A stretch of 64,000 nt of DNA from Vreelandella neptunia. GTDB lineage: Bacteria > Pseudomonadota > Gammaproteobacteria > Pseudomonadales > Halomonadaceae. Under the pieces are notes generated by a model, which made no database searches, was not told the origin of the DNA, and saw nothing but the letters and a program-made list of their open reading frames with translations. Position 1 is the stretch's first letter; each line of letters starts with the position of its first letter. The translations under genes and the position numbers were made by a program. This document shows, piece by piece, positions 42,044 to 51,076 of this stretch. The stretch is from positions 62,001-126,000 of the forward strand of contig NZ_JAKVTW010000004.1 of NCBI RefSeq assembly GCF_022489065.1. The letters run 5' to 3'.

Positions 42044-42937
42044 ATGGAACAAGGTAAAATCGAGGTGGCCGTTAAGCTGGATATGAGTCTCGGAGAGAGC
42101 CCGGTATGGTGTGTGGAAGATCAAGTTTTACACTGGGTTGATATTAATCAGGGACGAATCTATACCTGGAGTCCTAGTCGTAACGACACTCCTAAAGTAG
42201 TTACTTTAAAGGAAAAAATTGGCTGCTTAGTACTTGCAAAGTCAGGTCTGTTGGCCGCTATGGCATCGGGTATTGAGTATCTTCCTGAGGGGGGCCAGCC
42301 TAAGCGATTGCTCAGTAATCCAGAATGGGATGGACGACAAGAAAATCGGTTCAATGATGGTCGTTGTGATTCTGTCGGACGTTTTTGGGTCGGCACTATT
42401 GCCAATGATGAAGCAAGTTCAATAGCCTCTCTGTATTGCTTAGATAATGGTAAGTTGCAGAAGCGTTTATCTAACATCGGTATTTCTAACGGGCTTGCGT
42501 TTAGCCCCGATCAATGCTGGCTTTACCATACTGATTCACTAACACGCCGTATTTTGCGTTACCCGTTTGACGTAGCAACCGGTGAGTTAGGCCAAAGTGA
42601 TGTGTTTGTGGATTTAGAGCAATTTGGCCTGCCGGGAGTGCCGGATGGGGCGGCGGTGGATGCTGACGGTTATTATTGGAGTGCATTATATGGCGGTGGC
42701 CGAATTGTACGATTTTCGCCTAGCGGTGAATTAGTGGAAGAGTACGCAATGCCTTGTCCACACCCAACTATGATTGCTTTTGGAGGAGATGATCTGCGTA
42801 GCTTGTACATTACATCAGCCACCCAGCATCTTCAGTCTGAAGACGATAAACAAGCCTACCCAGATGCGGGCAGCTTGTTTACTATGCGCGTTGTCACGCC
42901 AGGGCTGGTGGAACCTAGTGCGCAGTTCCAGAACTAG
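42044..42937 (+). CDS. SMP-30/gluconolactonase family protein, probable xylonolactonase
   Basis: The 297-residue six-bladed propeller has the metal-binding Glu in LGESPVW (about residue 18). The Asn/Asp ligand segments are ENRFNDGRCD, GISNGLAFSPD and VPDGAAVDADGYYW. The family opens sugar lactones or regucalcin-type substrates. Beside xylD it most likely hydrolyses xylonolactone to xylonate, the second Weimberg step (called xylC in Caulobacter). A strong AGAAGGAGGAG precedes the ATG. The protein ends the sugar locus. Confidence 0.88.
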   Translation: MEQGKIEVAVKLDMSLGESPVWCVEDQVLHWVDINQGRIYTWSPSRNDTPKVVTLKEKIGCLVLAKSGLLAAMASGIEYLPEGGQPKRLLSNPEWDGRQENRFNDGRCDSVGRFWVGTIANDEASSIASLYCLDNGKLQKRLSNIGISNGLAFSPDQCWLYHTDSLTRRILRYPFDVATGELGQSDVFVDLEQFGLPGVPDGAAVDADGYYWSALYGGGRIVRFSPSGELVEEYAMPCPHPTMIAFGGDDLRSLYITSATQHLQSEDDKQAYPDAGSLFTMRVVTPGLVEPSAQFQN

Positions 42938-43061
42938 GAAATAGCCTACCTGAAACATCGTGAGTTATCGCTGCGTTGCCCTTAACACAATAGTTGCAGC
43001 ATGTCGTTAGGGTGCTTATTATCGTGGCGGTCTTTCTCCCTCCTGATTGGATAATATCGCC

Positions 43062-44528
43062 ATGAAACCACCAAACGTCCTCGCAACTCGGCATTACGCT
43101 AGCCGAGTCGCTTGGTTGTTGCTCGCCTGCTCGCTTTTTATCTTTCCTTCGCTCTCTTATGCCGCCGCCGGGCCACTGGACCTTACCCTCACGCTAACCG
43201 GTATCTCTTCTGTCGTGATCTTCGTGCTCGCCTATGCATTGGTGATGACTGAAGAGTTACTGCACATGCGTAAGTCTAAGCCTGTATTGGTCGCTGCAGG
43301 CCTTATCTGGGCGCTCGTCGCCTGGGTTTATGTGCAAGCGGGCATGCCGGAAGAGGCGCAAACCGCCTTCCGTGAAACGCTGCTTGAATACGCCGAGCTG
43401 CTACTGTTCCTGCTGGTCGCGATGACCTATATCAACGCCATGGAAGAGCGCCGTGTATTCGATGCGCTGCGCTCTTGGCTGGTGCGCAAAGGCTTCAGTT
43501 ATCGCAGCCTATTCTGGATTACCGGCGTCATGGCGTTTGGTATTTCGGCGATCGCCAACAATATGACCACCGCCATGTTGATGTGTGCCGTGGTACTCAA
43601 AGTGGCTGAAGGTGATAAGAAATTTATCGGCCTTTGCTGCGTTAACGTGGTGGTGGCGTCTAACGCAGGCGGTGCCTTTAGCCCGTTTGGCGATATCACC
43701 ACGTTGATGGTGTGGCAGGCGGGCCAAGTACCGTTTGAAGGCTTCTTCGCATTGTTGGTGCCGGCCGTGGTCAATTTCATGGTGCCTGCAGTGATCATGA
43801 ATTTCTTCATTGCTAATCGCCAGCCGGCGGCGTTACAAGAGAATGTCTGGCTCAAGCGCGGCGCGCGGCGGATTATAGTGCTGTTTTTGATTACTGTGGC
43901 CATCTCCGTGCTGTGCCACTCGATCCTCTACTTACCACCTGCTATGGGCATGATGTTTGGTTTAGGCCTACTGCAGTTCTTTGGTTACTACCTGCGTCGC
44001 AGTTTGCCGCGTTCATTGGAACGCAAGCGCGAGCGCTATTCTCGCCGTGGCGATTGGAAGAAGCTTGAACAGCTCGGTAGCGTGGTGCCGTTTGATATTT
44101 TCAGCCGTATTGCGCGCTCCGAGTGGGACACGCTACTGTTCTTCTACGGGGTCGTGATGTGTGTCGGTGGCCTTGGCTTTATGGGCTACCTCAGCCTGCT
44201 TTCCGAAACGCTTTACGGTAGCTGGAACCCGGTGTGGGCTAACGTGGTGCTGGGGCTTATCTCGGCCGTTGTGGATAACATCCCGGTGATGTTCGCGGTA
44301 CTTTCCATGGCCCCGGACATGACCGAGGGTAACTGGCTGTTGATTACCCTGACCGCAGGCGTGGGAGGCAGTTTGCTTTCGATGGGATCTGCTGCGGGCG
44401 TCGCCTTGATGGGGCAGGCGCGGGGGATCTATACCTTTGCCGTTCACCTTCGCTGGATGCCAGCCATTTTATTAGGCTATGCCGCTAGCATCGTTACCCA
44501 CTTGTGGATTAACGCCTCAATGTTCTAG
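43062..44528 (+). CDS. nhaD: Sodium:proton antiporter NhaD
   Basis: NhaD exchanges Na+ or Li+ for H+ and is prominent in halophilic and marine gammaproteobacteria. The 488-residue protein has an N-terminal hydrophobic segment ending SLSYAAAG that resembles a cleavable signal. About 12 further helices follow, with the conserved motifs ISAIANNMTTAMLM, VVVASNAGGAFSPFGDITTLMVW and VVDNIPVMFAVLSM, which carry the ion-transport acidic and polar residues. I chose ATG 43062, as no ribosome site supports the TTG at 43047. A GNRA-loop terminator follows. Its presence supports a salt-adapted host. Confidence 0.94.
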   Translation: MKPPNVLATRHYASRVAWLLLACSLFIFPSLSYAAAGPLDLTLTLTGISSVVIFVLAYALVMTEELLHMRKSKPVLVAAGLIWALVAWVYVQAGMPEEAQTAFRETLLEYAELLLFLLVAMTYINAMEERRVFDALRSWLVRKGFSYRSLFWITGVMAFGISAIANNMTTAMLMCAVVLKVAEGDKKFIGLCCVNVVVASNAGGAFSPFGDITTLMVWQAGQVPFEGFFALLVPAVVNFMVPAVIMNFFIANRQPAALQENVWLKRGARRIIVLFLITVAISVLCHSILYLPPAMGMMFGLGLLQFFGYYLRRSLPRSLERKRERYSRRGDWKKLEQLGSVVPFDIFSRIARSEWDTLLFFYGVVMCVGGLGFMGYLSLLSETLYGSWNPVWANVVLGLISAVVDNIPVMFAVLSMAPDMTEGNWLLITLTAGVGGSLLSMGSAAGVALMGQARGIYTFAVHLRWMPAILLGYAASIVTHLWINASMF

Positions 44529-44570
44529 ACAAAAAGAAGCTCTAGACAGAAAGCGCTCCTCAAAGGCGAA

Positions 44571-44606
44571 CGCCCTTCACCGAGAAATCGGTGAAGGGCG
44601 TTTCTA
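44571..44606 (+). terminator. Rho-independent terminator after nhaD
   Basis: A perfect 13-bp stem (44571-44583 with 44588-44600) is closed by a GAAA tetraloop and followed by TTTCTATTT. It lies between the convergent nhaD and CBS-domain genes. Confidence 0.9.
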
Positions 44607-44636
44607 TTTAACCTAAAGGCTAGCCCTGCTGAAGCG

Positions 44637-45236
44637 TTATAGATCGTGACCGGTTACGACATGGCAGATGTCGGCAAAGCTTTTCGCCATCGGCACCGGA
44701 TTGATCTCTTTGCCTACCGCCGTCTGTATATCGCTTGCTGAGATAATGCCGCGAATTCTAAGTTCGTGATTATCATTTTGCTCGGTGATCAGCAAATGCT
44801 GGTCGGTAACGGCTTCCATTGATAATACCAGGTCTTCGATGGTCAGCGATGCCAGTTGCGCGACAGGCATAGCGCTCAGCTTGTGCCATGGCGTCATGAT
44901 CATTTCAGCGGTGACTTCTGCACGGGTCAGGTTACGCTGCTGCATGGCCAGGTTGATGCGCCGGGTACCGATCACTTCTTTCGACGTAATAACGCCGATA
45001 CAGTGCGCCTGTTTATCCATGACGAACAACAGCCGTACACCGCCATGCCGCATCTTAAGGTGTGCCTCGTCGATAGGCGTATCGGCTTCAACCGACTGCG
45101 GCATTACCTGGGAAAAGTCGGTAAGCACCGTCATGGCAGGACTGGTGGGCAACAGCCGCCGTGGGGCAGGCATCGCCAAAAGAGGGGTTGAGCCTAGTTG
45201 AACTAATGGCTTAGGTGAAAAGGTTACTTGGTTCAT
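44637..45236 (-). CDS. CBS-domain protein
   Basis: The 199-residue protein has two CBS motifs (about residues 50-110 and 120-190), recognisable from TPIDEAHLKMRHGGVRLLFV, GVITSKEVIG and IRGIISASDIQ. CBS pairs bind adenine nucleotides and act as sensors; no other catalytic domain is present. I chose ATG 45236, preceded by GGAGG. The gap upstream carries CTTAAG-N5-CATAAA, a degenerate relative of the box at 51745-51761. Role unknown; its position beside nhaD does not prove a link. Confidence 0.8.
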   Translation of the reverse strand: MNQVTFSPKPLVQLGSTPLLAMPAPRRLLPTSPAMTVLTDFSQVMPQSVEADTPIDEAHLKMRHGGVRLLFVMDKQAHCIGVITSKEVIGTRRINLAMQQRNLTRAEVTAEMIMTPWHKLSAMPVAQLASLTIEDLVLSMEAVTDQHLLITEQNDNHELRIRGIISASDIQTAVGKEINPVPMAKSFADICHVVTGHDL

Positions 45237-45367
45237 CGGGGGACCTCCATGTGGAGAAAAGAGCGAGCCGTGGGTATCTGGCTCGCAGTGTGCCTCCACA
45301 GTTGCATGCAATTCTTATCACAACCTTAAGAGATTCATAAAACTCAGCTTAGGAAGCAAAGAAAAAT

Positions 45368-46753
45368 TTATTGCTTTTCTGTACGTTGTAGAACAATACG
45401 TACGCGTAGCCCCCCGCTGGGCGCATCATCAAGTTGAAGAGTGCCGCCATGGCGAGTGACCAAACGCTCAACGATGGAAAGCCCTAACCCCGAACCCGCG
45501 CTGGGGCCTGCGCGCTGAAAGCGCTCGACCACTTTTTTGCGTTCATTGACCGGGATGCCGGGTCCCTGATCATCCACCATGAGCTGAAAGCCGTGTGGCG
45601 TCGTCGCCAGCGTGATGCTGATGGCGCTCTGGTTGGGCGAGTGCTGAATGGCATTACCGACCAGATTTTGTACCAAGGTTTCAATCGCGCCGGGCTCTTC
45701 TGTGATGGACCACTCCCCCTGCTCATCGGCGTTTAGCAGCAGTTGCTGTTGGCGTTCAGCGGCCAGCGGCGAAAGCTTGGCCAGGGTTTCCCGCACTTCA
45801 CTGAGTAGGTTGGTGGCGCGGTACTCAGGTTGTGACTCTTCTTCAGGGTCCAGGCGCGCCAGCGTTAACAACTGGGTAACCAAGCGCGTGGCCCGGGCAA
45901 CGCCGCCGCGCAGGTGGCTGAGCGCCTCCTGGCGATCTTCAAGATTATCGGCTGTCAGTGCGTTCTGGGCGTGTAGGTCAAGCACTGCTAAGGGGGTGCG
46001 TAACTCATGGGCGGCATCGGCAATGAAGCGCTTTTCGCGTACGCGCATGATGCGGATGCGCTCTAACAGCCGGTTAAGCGCGCCGGCGATGGTGTCCAAC
46101 TCGTGGGGCAAGGGGCTAAGCGTCAAGGGCTGCAAATTGTGCGGATCACGACTGCGAATCTGCTCGGCCATGCGGGATAACGGTGCCAGTCCCCAGCCAA
46201 TTGACCACCATAGCAGCGCGGAGAGGAGTGGCAGGCCGATCAGGTCGGGCAACAGCGTTCGGAGCGCTACCGCCCTGATCAGTTCCCCGCGAACGTCTTC
46301 GCGCTCGCTCACTACCACACGATTTGATGAGTCCGGCACTTCAAGCACATATACTCGCCAATCGTGCTCGTCCACGGTCAGCGTCGAGTAGCCGATAGGC
46401 TGTTGGGCAAGGGGGGCTTCAGGGGCCGTGGCAGAGCGCAGCAGCAGTTGCTCGTTTTCCCACAACTGAAAGGCCAGTTTGCTTTCGTAACGGTGGCCCG
46501 CAAAGCGCTTGTCGGACTGACGAGCGCGCTGCAAGGCGCTTTCCAGACTGTTTAGTAGCACATTGCGGTCAGCATCCGGCAGTGGTGCCTGTAACAACCC
46601 TTCCAGCAAGCGTGCATTCTGCGCCAGGCTGGCATCGTAAAGTTCTTCTATTTCATGGGCGGCATAACGGTAGCTGACAAAGCCGATTACCAGCATGCTT
46701 AGGCCAAATACCAGTAGCGCCAGTCCTAGGGTGCGTTGGCGAATAGACGTCAT
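45368..46753 (-). CDS. Sensor histidine kinase (QseC/PmrB-like)
   Basis: The 461-residue inner-membrane kinase has a first helix at about residues 8-28. A periplasmic loop of roughly 135 residues follows, then a second helix at about 168-188, a HAMP-like linker, and the H-box with His249 (FIADAAHELRTPLAVLDLH). The ATPase part shows the N-box (LVQNLVGNAIQHSP), DDQGPGIP and GSGLGLSIVERL. It overlaps the response regulator gene by four bases. Its two-helix layout is like QseC and PmrB, but the periplasmic sequence gives no ligand. Being last in a seven-gene run, it may sense the product of the upstream enzymes. Confidence 0.92.
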   Translation of the reverse strand: MTSIRQRTLGLALLVFGLSMLVIGFVSYRYAAHEIEELYDASLAQNARLLEGLLQAPLPDADRNVLLNSLESALQRARQSDKRFAGHRYESKLAFQLWENEQLLLRSATAPEAPLAQQPIGYSTLTVDEHDWRVYVLEVPDSSNRVVVSEREDVRGELIRAVALRTLLPDLIGLPLLSALLWWSIGWGLAPLSRMAEQIRSRDPHNLQPLTLSPLPHELDTIAGALNRLLERIRIMRVREKRFIADAAHELRTPLAVLDLHAQNALTADNLEDRQEALSHLRGGVARATRLVTQLLTLARLDPEEESQPEYRATNLLSEVRETLAKLSPLAAERQQQLLLNADEQGEWSITEEPGAIETLVQNLVGNAIQHSPNQSAISITLATTPHGFQLMVDDQGPGIPVNERKKVVERFQRAGPSAGSGLGLSIVERLVTRHGGTLQLDDAPSGGLRVRIVLQRTEKQ

Positions 46754-47424
46754 ACGTCATCCTTTGGCTTATCCATCACATAGCCAATGCCGCGCACCGT
46801 GCGGATGACGTCGGTGAATAGCTTGCGTCGTAAATGGTGGATATGGACTTCAATGGCATTGCTCTCGACATCCTCGTCCCAGCCGTAGACCAAGCGGGTC
46901 AAGGTATCGCGGGTAAACACCCGGCCCGGGTGGCTCATAAACTCTTGCAGTAGCGTCAACTCGCGCCGCGACAAGCTCACATCTTGGTCTTGATAGCTGA
47001 CGTTAAAGGTGTGCGGGTCCAGGCGGATACCACGACAGCTCAATATGCTGCTGATCTGGCCTTGGCTGCGGCGCAGCAAGGCGCGTAATCGGGCTTTAAG
47101 CTCAGCCACTTCAAACGGTTTGGTTAAATAATCATCGGCGCCAGCATCCAGCCCCGCGATGCGGTTATCCACCGCGTCGCGGGCCGTCAGTACTAAAATG
47201 GGCACCTGACTGCCGTGGCGCCTGACAGCGTTTAATACCGCCATGCCATCCATGCGCGGCAGCCCCAGGTCAAGAATCACCGCATCAAAGGGTTCTCCCT
47301 CTGTTAGCGCATTCAGCGCGGTAGTGCCGTCGCTCAGGTGATCCACCGTGTAGTGCTCGGGCTTTAACGCTAAGCGGATACCCGAGGCTAAGCTTGGGTC
47401 GTCTTCTACCAGCAAAATGCGCAT
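46750..47424 (-). CDS. OmpR-family response regulator (QseB/PmrA-like)
   Basis: The 224-residue protein has a receiver domain (acidic pocket EDD at 7-9, phospho-acceptor D52 in AVILDLGLP, Lys in YLTKPF). A winged-helix DNA-binding domain follows (VYGWDEDVESNAIEVHIHHLRRKL, quoted as short blocks; DNAIEVH-type recognition helix). The C-terminal part closely follows E. coli QseB. It overlaps the kinase gene by four bases and starts 11 bases after the TPR gene. Regulators of this group bind two CTTAA-like half-sites 11 bp apart; such a site exists at 51745-51761. Confidence 0.93.
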   Translation of the reverse strand: MRILLVEDDPSLASGIRLALKPEHYTVDHLSDGTTALNALTEGEPFDAVILDLGLPRMDGMAVLNAVRRHGSQVPILVLTARDAVDNRIAGLDAGADDYLTKPFEVAELKARLRALLRRSQGQISSILSCRGIRLDPHTFNVSYQDQDVSLSRRELTLLQEFMSHPGRVFTRDTLTRLVYGWDEDVESNAIEVHIHHLRRKLFTDVIRTVRGIGYVMDKPKDDV

Positions 47425-47435
47425 AGGGATCCTTA

Positions 47436-48101
47436 TTATTCGAGTTCTGACATTAACTGGCGAATGTCGTCACGGCGGCCATTATCCGCCAATTCACGTC
47501 CCGCCCGGGGTGGTGCTACTAGCGCATTTTCCAATGCCTGACGCGCTTCTGCATCGCGACCCTGTTCATGTAAATAGTCGCCCCAGAAATAGAGACTGTC
47601 GATCCCTTCGGGGTTAATCGCAAGGGCTCTTTGCAAATGCCATTCGGCTTTTTCTTCATCGCCAAAGCCGATCGGCCAGCCAGGCACCTGATAATAGAGC
47701 GCGCCTAAGCTGGTATAAGCCGATCCATCCAGCGCTAATGGGTCTAATGTCAGGGCGGTTTCAAACTCTGTTTTGGCCTGTTTAACAAGCCCTAACGCGC
47801 CTAAGCCGCCGCTAACGCCTGCCTCAGTAGAGCGAATAATGCCGGCCCAGATATGCAGTTCGGCGGCGTCCGGGTAGCGTTCGACGAGCTCTTCAGCCTG
47901 TTCGCCCAAGCGGCTGAAGGCTGCCGCCTGTTCATTTGGCGGCAGCGTATAGTTAATTTCCGCCCAACGCTGCTGTAGTTCGGCAAGCGATGCGGCGACA
48001 GTCGCGCTGTCGACCTCACTGGCAAACCCCTGAAGGCTTATCAAGCCAATGGCGCTAGCCAGTAGCGTGGTACGCAGCGTTTTGAAAGATAGCATGATCA
48101 T
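47436..48101 (-). CDS. TPR-repeat protein, probably exported
   Basis: The 221-residue protein begins with a signal-peptide-like stretch (LRTTLLASAIGLISLQGFASE, given here as 20-residue-scale region 8-28). Tetratricopeptide-type helices follow (AEWHLQRALAINPEGIDSLYFWGDYL; ARQALENALVAPP). It contains no catalytic motif. TPR proteins act as scaffolds; in this operon it would sit in the periplasm beside the sensor domain of the kinase. It overlaps the SDR gene by four bases and precedes the regulator by 11 bases. Specific role not recognised. Confidence 0.75.
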   Translation of the reverse strand: MIMLSFKTLRTTLLASAIGLISLQGFASEVDSATVAASLAELQQRWAEINYTLPPNEQAAAFSRLGEQAEELVERYPDAAELHIWAGIIRSTEAGVSGGLGALGLVKQAKTEFETALTLDPLALDGSAYTSLGALYYQVPGWPIGFGDEEKAEWHLQRALAINPEGIDSLYFWGDYLHEQGRDAEARQALENALVAPPRAGRELADNGRRDDIRQLMSELE

Positions 48102-48940
48102 GAGGAAGACTCCTTGGTGGCAACGAACCGGCGAATGACGGGCAGTTGGCTTAACAGGGCCCGGTCAACAGCGCCTGGCCATAGCATATTCAAGCGGGTA
48201 AAGAAGCGTTCTGGCAGGCCAATTTGTAGTTCCTCACGCTGCTGTTCCACGGCATTGATAATGGCCAGGGCAACGGCGTTAGGAGAATCGACGGTATTGC
48301 CCAGCGCCGCATTAAGCGCCTCGGTTTGAGGCGAGTTCATCGCGGTGCGGGTGGCCCGCGGAGCGATATACATCACCCGCACACGGGTATCGGCCAGCTC
48401 TCGGCGCAGCGCTTGGCTAAAACCGCGCAGGGCGAATTTGGTGGCGCAGTAAGTGACTTGGCCTGGGTAGCCCAGCCGCCCGAGCGTCGAACCAATGGTG
48501 ATAATCGTCGCTCGGGGGCCAGCCATTAGCTGGGGAAGCAGCGCGCGGGTCAGTTGCAGGGTGGCGGTCAGATTAATCGCCACCAGCTGTTCGATATCAC
48601 TGTCACTGGCAGTATCAAAAAATCCCTGTTGATTACTGCCAGCGGCATTAATCAACATATTGCAGCCTGCCTCTTGCGCAGCGCTGACTAAGCGGCTGCG
48701 ATCACTCGCGTTGGTTAGATCAGCGCTAACGGCGGTGATGTGATTGGGAAAACGGTCGATTAACGAAGCCAGCGCGTCTTGTTGGCGACCACTTACCAGT
48801 AGGTGCGCGCCCCGCTGCGCCAGCGCTTCGGCCAGGGCCATACCAATACCGCCGCTGGCGCCGGTGATTAAAATCCGCTGGCCCGGCCATCCGCCGGGCA
48901 GCCTGTTTTTTCTAGGCCAACGCAGGCTAGGCAAGCGCAT
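48098..48940 (-). CDS. Short-chain dehydrogenase/reductase
   Basis: The 280-residue SDR has the cofactor motif GASGGIG (about residues 24-30), NAAGSNQQGFF, and the catalytic Ser and YCATK (GSTLGRLGYPGQVTYCATKFA in parts). The N-terminal extension RLPSLRWPRKNRLPGGWPG precedes the Rossmann fold. I chose ATG 48940, with GGAGG nine bases upstream; it overlaps the previous gene by 14 bases. The class resembles reductases of acyl or ketone groups, but the substrate is unknown. In the cassette it could reduce a product of the ligase and oxygenase-like protein. Confidence 0.85.
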   Translation of the reverse strand: MRLPSLRWPRKNRLPGGWPGQRILITGASGGIGMALAEALAQRGAHLLVSGRQQDALASLIDRFPNHITAVSADLTNASDRSRLVSAAQEAGCNMLINAAGSNQQGFFDTASDSDIEQLVAINLTATLQLTRALLPQLMAGPRATIITIGSTLGRLGYPGQVTYCATKFALRGFSQALRRELADTRVRVMYIAPRATRTAMNSPQTEALNAALGNTVDSPNAVALAIINAVEQQREELQIGLPERFFTRLNMLWPGAVDRALLSQLPVIRRFVATKESSS

Positions 48941-49619
48941 GACTAAGTTCCTCCACCGCGCGACCACCCTGACAGCGGGCTTCGATGCCTCTAAACATCG
49001 CCCCGTACAGGCGGTAGAACATATTGGCGCTATCAATCACCACGGCCAGATCGTCGGCACCTAGCTGATTGATCTGCTCTTCAAAAAAGGCCAAGTGACC
49101 AATATCCAGACTGCCGTGGGAGGTGAGGTAGCGCACGGCATTGTTGGGAAGCGAAAGGCTAACCTGTAAGCGTTCGGCGGCCTGGGTGGCAAGCGCGGTA
49201 CTGGTACCTTCCAGCACCTGCACCATGCCGAAAAACGCCACTGGATTGCCGTGCTCTACGGCATCACGAATCCAGGCCACCATTAACCGAGTGGCGGGGT
49301 CTGGCAGGGCGGCAGCGGCGGCATCTGCATCCCCGCCCGCGGCGCAGATATCGTCCAGAATCCATTTTTCATGACCGTGCTCCTCTTCGATGTACTCCAC
49401 CAGCGCCGTGCGTAACCAGTCGAGCCGGTCGGGCAGACGTGCGCCGCAGGCCATCATTAGCGGCACGGTGAAACGAACGTGATGATACGCCTGACCTAAA
49501 AAGGCGAGATACTCCTCTAGGGAAACATTGCCCGCCAGAGCGCGGGTCACGATGGGGGTGGTCAGCAACCAGTGACGAGCGTCTTGGGTAGCGTCTTGCA
49601 GCTGTTGGTAAGCGGTCAT
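48927..49619 (-). CDS. Haem-oxygenase-like putative diiron enzyme (iron-containing redox family)
   Basis: The 230-residue all-helical protein carries metal-ligand-like motifs: EEEHGHEKW (E80-x2-H83), E137 in VLEGTS, and HGSLDIGHLAFFE (D172-x2-H175). The set resembles the haem-oxygenase-like diiron oxidases (UndA, CADD, SznF type), which oxidise fatty acids, amines or amino acids with O2. I chose ATG 49619; it overlaps the ligase stop as ATGA. Its neighbour encodes an AMP-forming ligase, suggesting that the pair acts on a carboxylic acid substrate. TenA-like thiaminase is an alternative fold relative, but its cysteine motif was not seen. Confidence 0.75.
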   Translation of the reverse strand: MTAYQQLQDATQDARHWLLTTPIVTRALAGNVSLEEYLAFLGQAYHHVRFTVPLMMACGARLPDRLDWLRTALVEYIEEEHGHEKWILDDICAAGGDADAAAAALPDPATRLMVAWIRDAVEHGNPVAFFGMVQVLEGTSTALATQAAERLQVSLSLPNNAVRYLTSHGSLDIGHLAFFEEQINQLGADDLAVVIDSANMFYRLYGAMFRGIEARCQGGRAVEELSHALA

Positions 49620-51076
49620 GGTGTTACTCCTTTGGGTGTGTCGGTCACGACGGCCCTTAGCCAGTGGCCATAGGCGGCTAGCAGGGTGTCGCGGCGTAGG
49701 CGGCCGTTGGCCGTGAGTTGTTGGTTGTGGGGCGTAAAGGGGGCGGCGCGCTGCCACTCATGCACTTGGGCGTAATCGGGTAGCGTGCGATTGACTGATT
49801 TGAGGGCAGCGTCTATTTGGGCATTGGTCATATGGGGCGTCGCGGGCACGATCAGCGCGCGGTTAGCGGGCAGGGCCTCGCCATACACCATGGCTTGGGC
49901 AATGGCAGGCTGCGTGCAGAGCTCGCCCTCTACCCATTGCGGGTTGACGTTACGGCCATAGGCGGTAATAAAGACTTCCCGCTGGCGGCCATTGAGCGCG
50001 ATGGTGCCGTCTTGCCACTGGCCGGTATCCCCCGTGGCGTACCAATCGCCGCAAGGCGCTTCACCGACATAACCCAGCATCAAGGCGCCGCGAATATGCA
50101 GCTGGCCTTCGCGATCAATGCGGATCTGGGCGTGGCGCAGTGGGCGACCAACGCCGCAGCTTGGTTCGCCTGGGCGATTAAGACAGACCACCGAGGTGCC
50201 TTCGGATAAACCATAGCCTTCATAGACTGGCCATCCGCTACGCCGGGCCTGAGAGAGCAGTGTGTTGGCCACATGCGCGCCGCCTACTGCCACAAAGCGC
50301 AGACTATCTGGCGCCGTTGTGGACTCGCTGACCAACGCTTGAAGCAGTTGAGGCACCAAAATCATGCTGTTGGGTTGATAGCGCTCAATGGCATCAAGGG
50401 CGAGCCGAACATTAAAACCGCTGGCTCCCTGCCAACCTAACGTGGCCATCCCCGGTAAAATGCTGCAGGCACCCAGCCATAGCGGTAAATAAAGCCCACC
50501 GATATTTTCGAGAAGCGTGGAGAGGGGCAGCATGGCGAGATGGCGACTTATCGCGAGCGGTGCCACTACCTCCGTCAGGCTTTCGGTAACGGTCAGCAGC
50601 GCCGCATTATCCAAACACACGCCCTTGGGGGTGCCGCTGGTACCCGAGGTAAAGGTGATGCGCGTGGTGCCTGTGTGTAACGCAGGGAAATGATCAACCC
50701 GGCGCTGGGCAATGGATGCGTCGTGGGTGGCTTGAAAACCGTGGGGCTCCCCGCCATGCCCAACCCAGCTATCCAGGCCCGCTTGCTGAACCACGTGGCG
50801 GCGCTGCTGTTCGCTGAAAAAACCGGGAATAGGCACGGCCACACACGCTTCGGCCATCAGGGCTAAATCCCATAACGCCCACTCCAGCCCGTTATCCAGC
50901 GCTAATGCGACGCGCCGGGCATTAACGTCACGTAAGCGCTGGCGTCGTTGGGCGACGTGGTGAATGACGTCCGCATACGACAAAGTCTGTTCACCATCGC
51001 TAAGTGCGGTACGCTGTGGGGTTTGCTGGGCATGGTGGGCAAGCCGCGCCATTAGCGCATTAGGCAAGGCGAGCAT
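49616..51076 (-). CDS. AMP-dependent synthetase/ligase (acyl-activating enzyme)
   Basis: The 486-residue protein has the ANL adenylation core: FTSGTSGTPKG (P-loop), YEGYGLSEGT, WYATGDTG and the hinge region GRQREVF. The usual A10 catalytic lysine is replaced: NGRLRRD places Arg459 where NGK is expected. No carrier-protein or condensation domain follows. It would activate a carboxylic acid, possibly a fatty acid, as an acyl-AMP. I chose ATG 51076, with GAGGT upstream; it overlaps the preceding gene by 17 bases and the next by four. Thioester formation to CoA or a partner is not established. Confidence 0.85.
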   Translation of the reverse strand: MLALPNALMARLAHHAQQTPQRTALSDGEQTLSYADVIHHVAQRRQRLRDVNARRVALALDNGLEWALWDLALMAEACVAVPIPGFFSEQQRRHVVQQAGLDSWVGHGGEPHGFQATHDASIAQRRVDHFPALHTGTTRITFTSGTSGTPKGVCLDNAALLTVTESLTEVVAPLAISRHLAMLPLSTLLENIGGLYLPLWLGACSILPGMATLGWQGASGFNVRLALDAIERYQPNSMILVPQLLQALVSESTTAPDSLRFVAVGGAHVANTLLSQARRSGWPVYEGYGLSEGTSVVCLNRPGEPSCGVGRPLRHAQIRIDREGQLHIRGALMLGYVGEAPCGDWYATGDTGQWQDGTIALNGRQREVFITAYGRNVNPQWVEGELCTQPAIAQAMVYGEALPANRALIVPATPHMTNAQIDAALKSVNRTLPDYAQVHEWQRAAPFTPHNQQLTANGRLRRDTLLAAYGHWLRAVVTDTPKGVTP

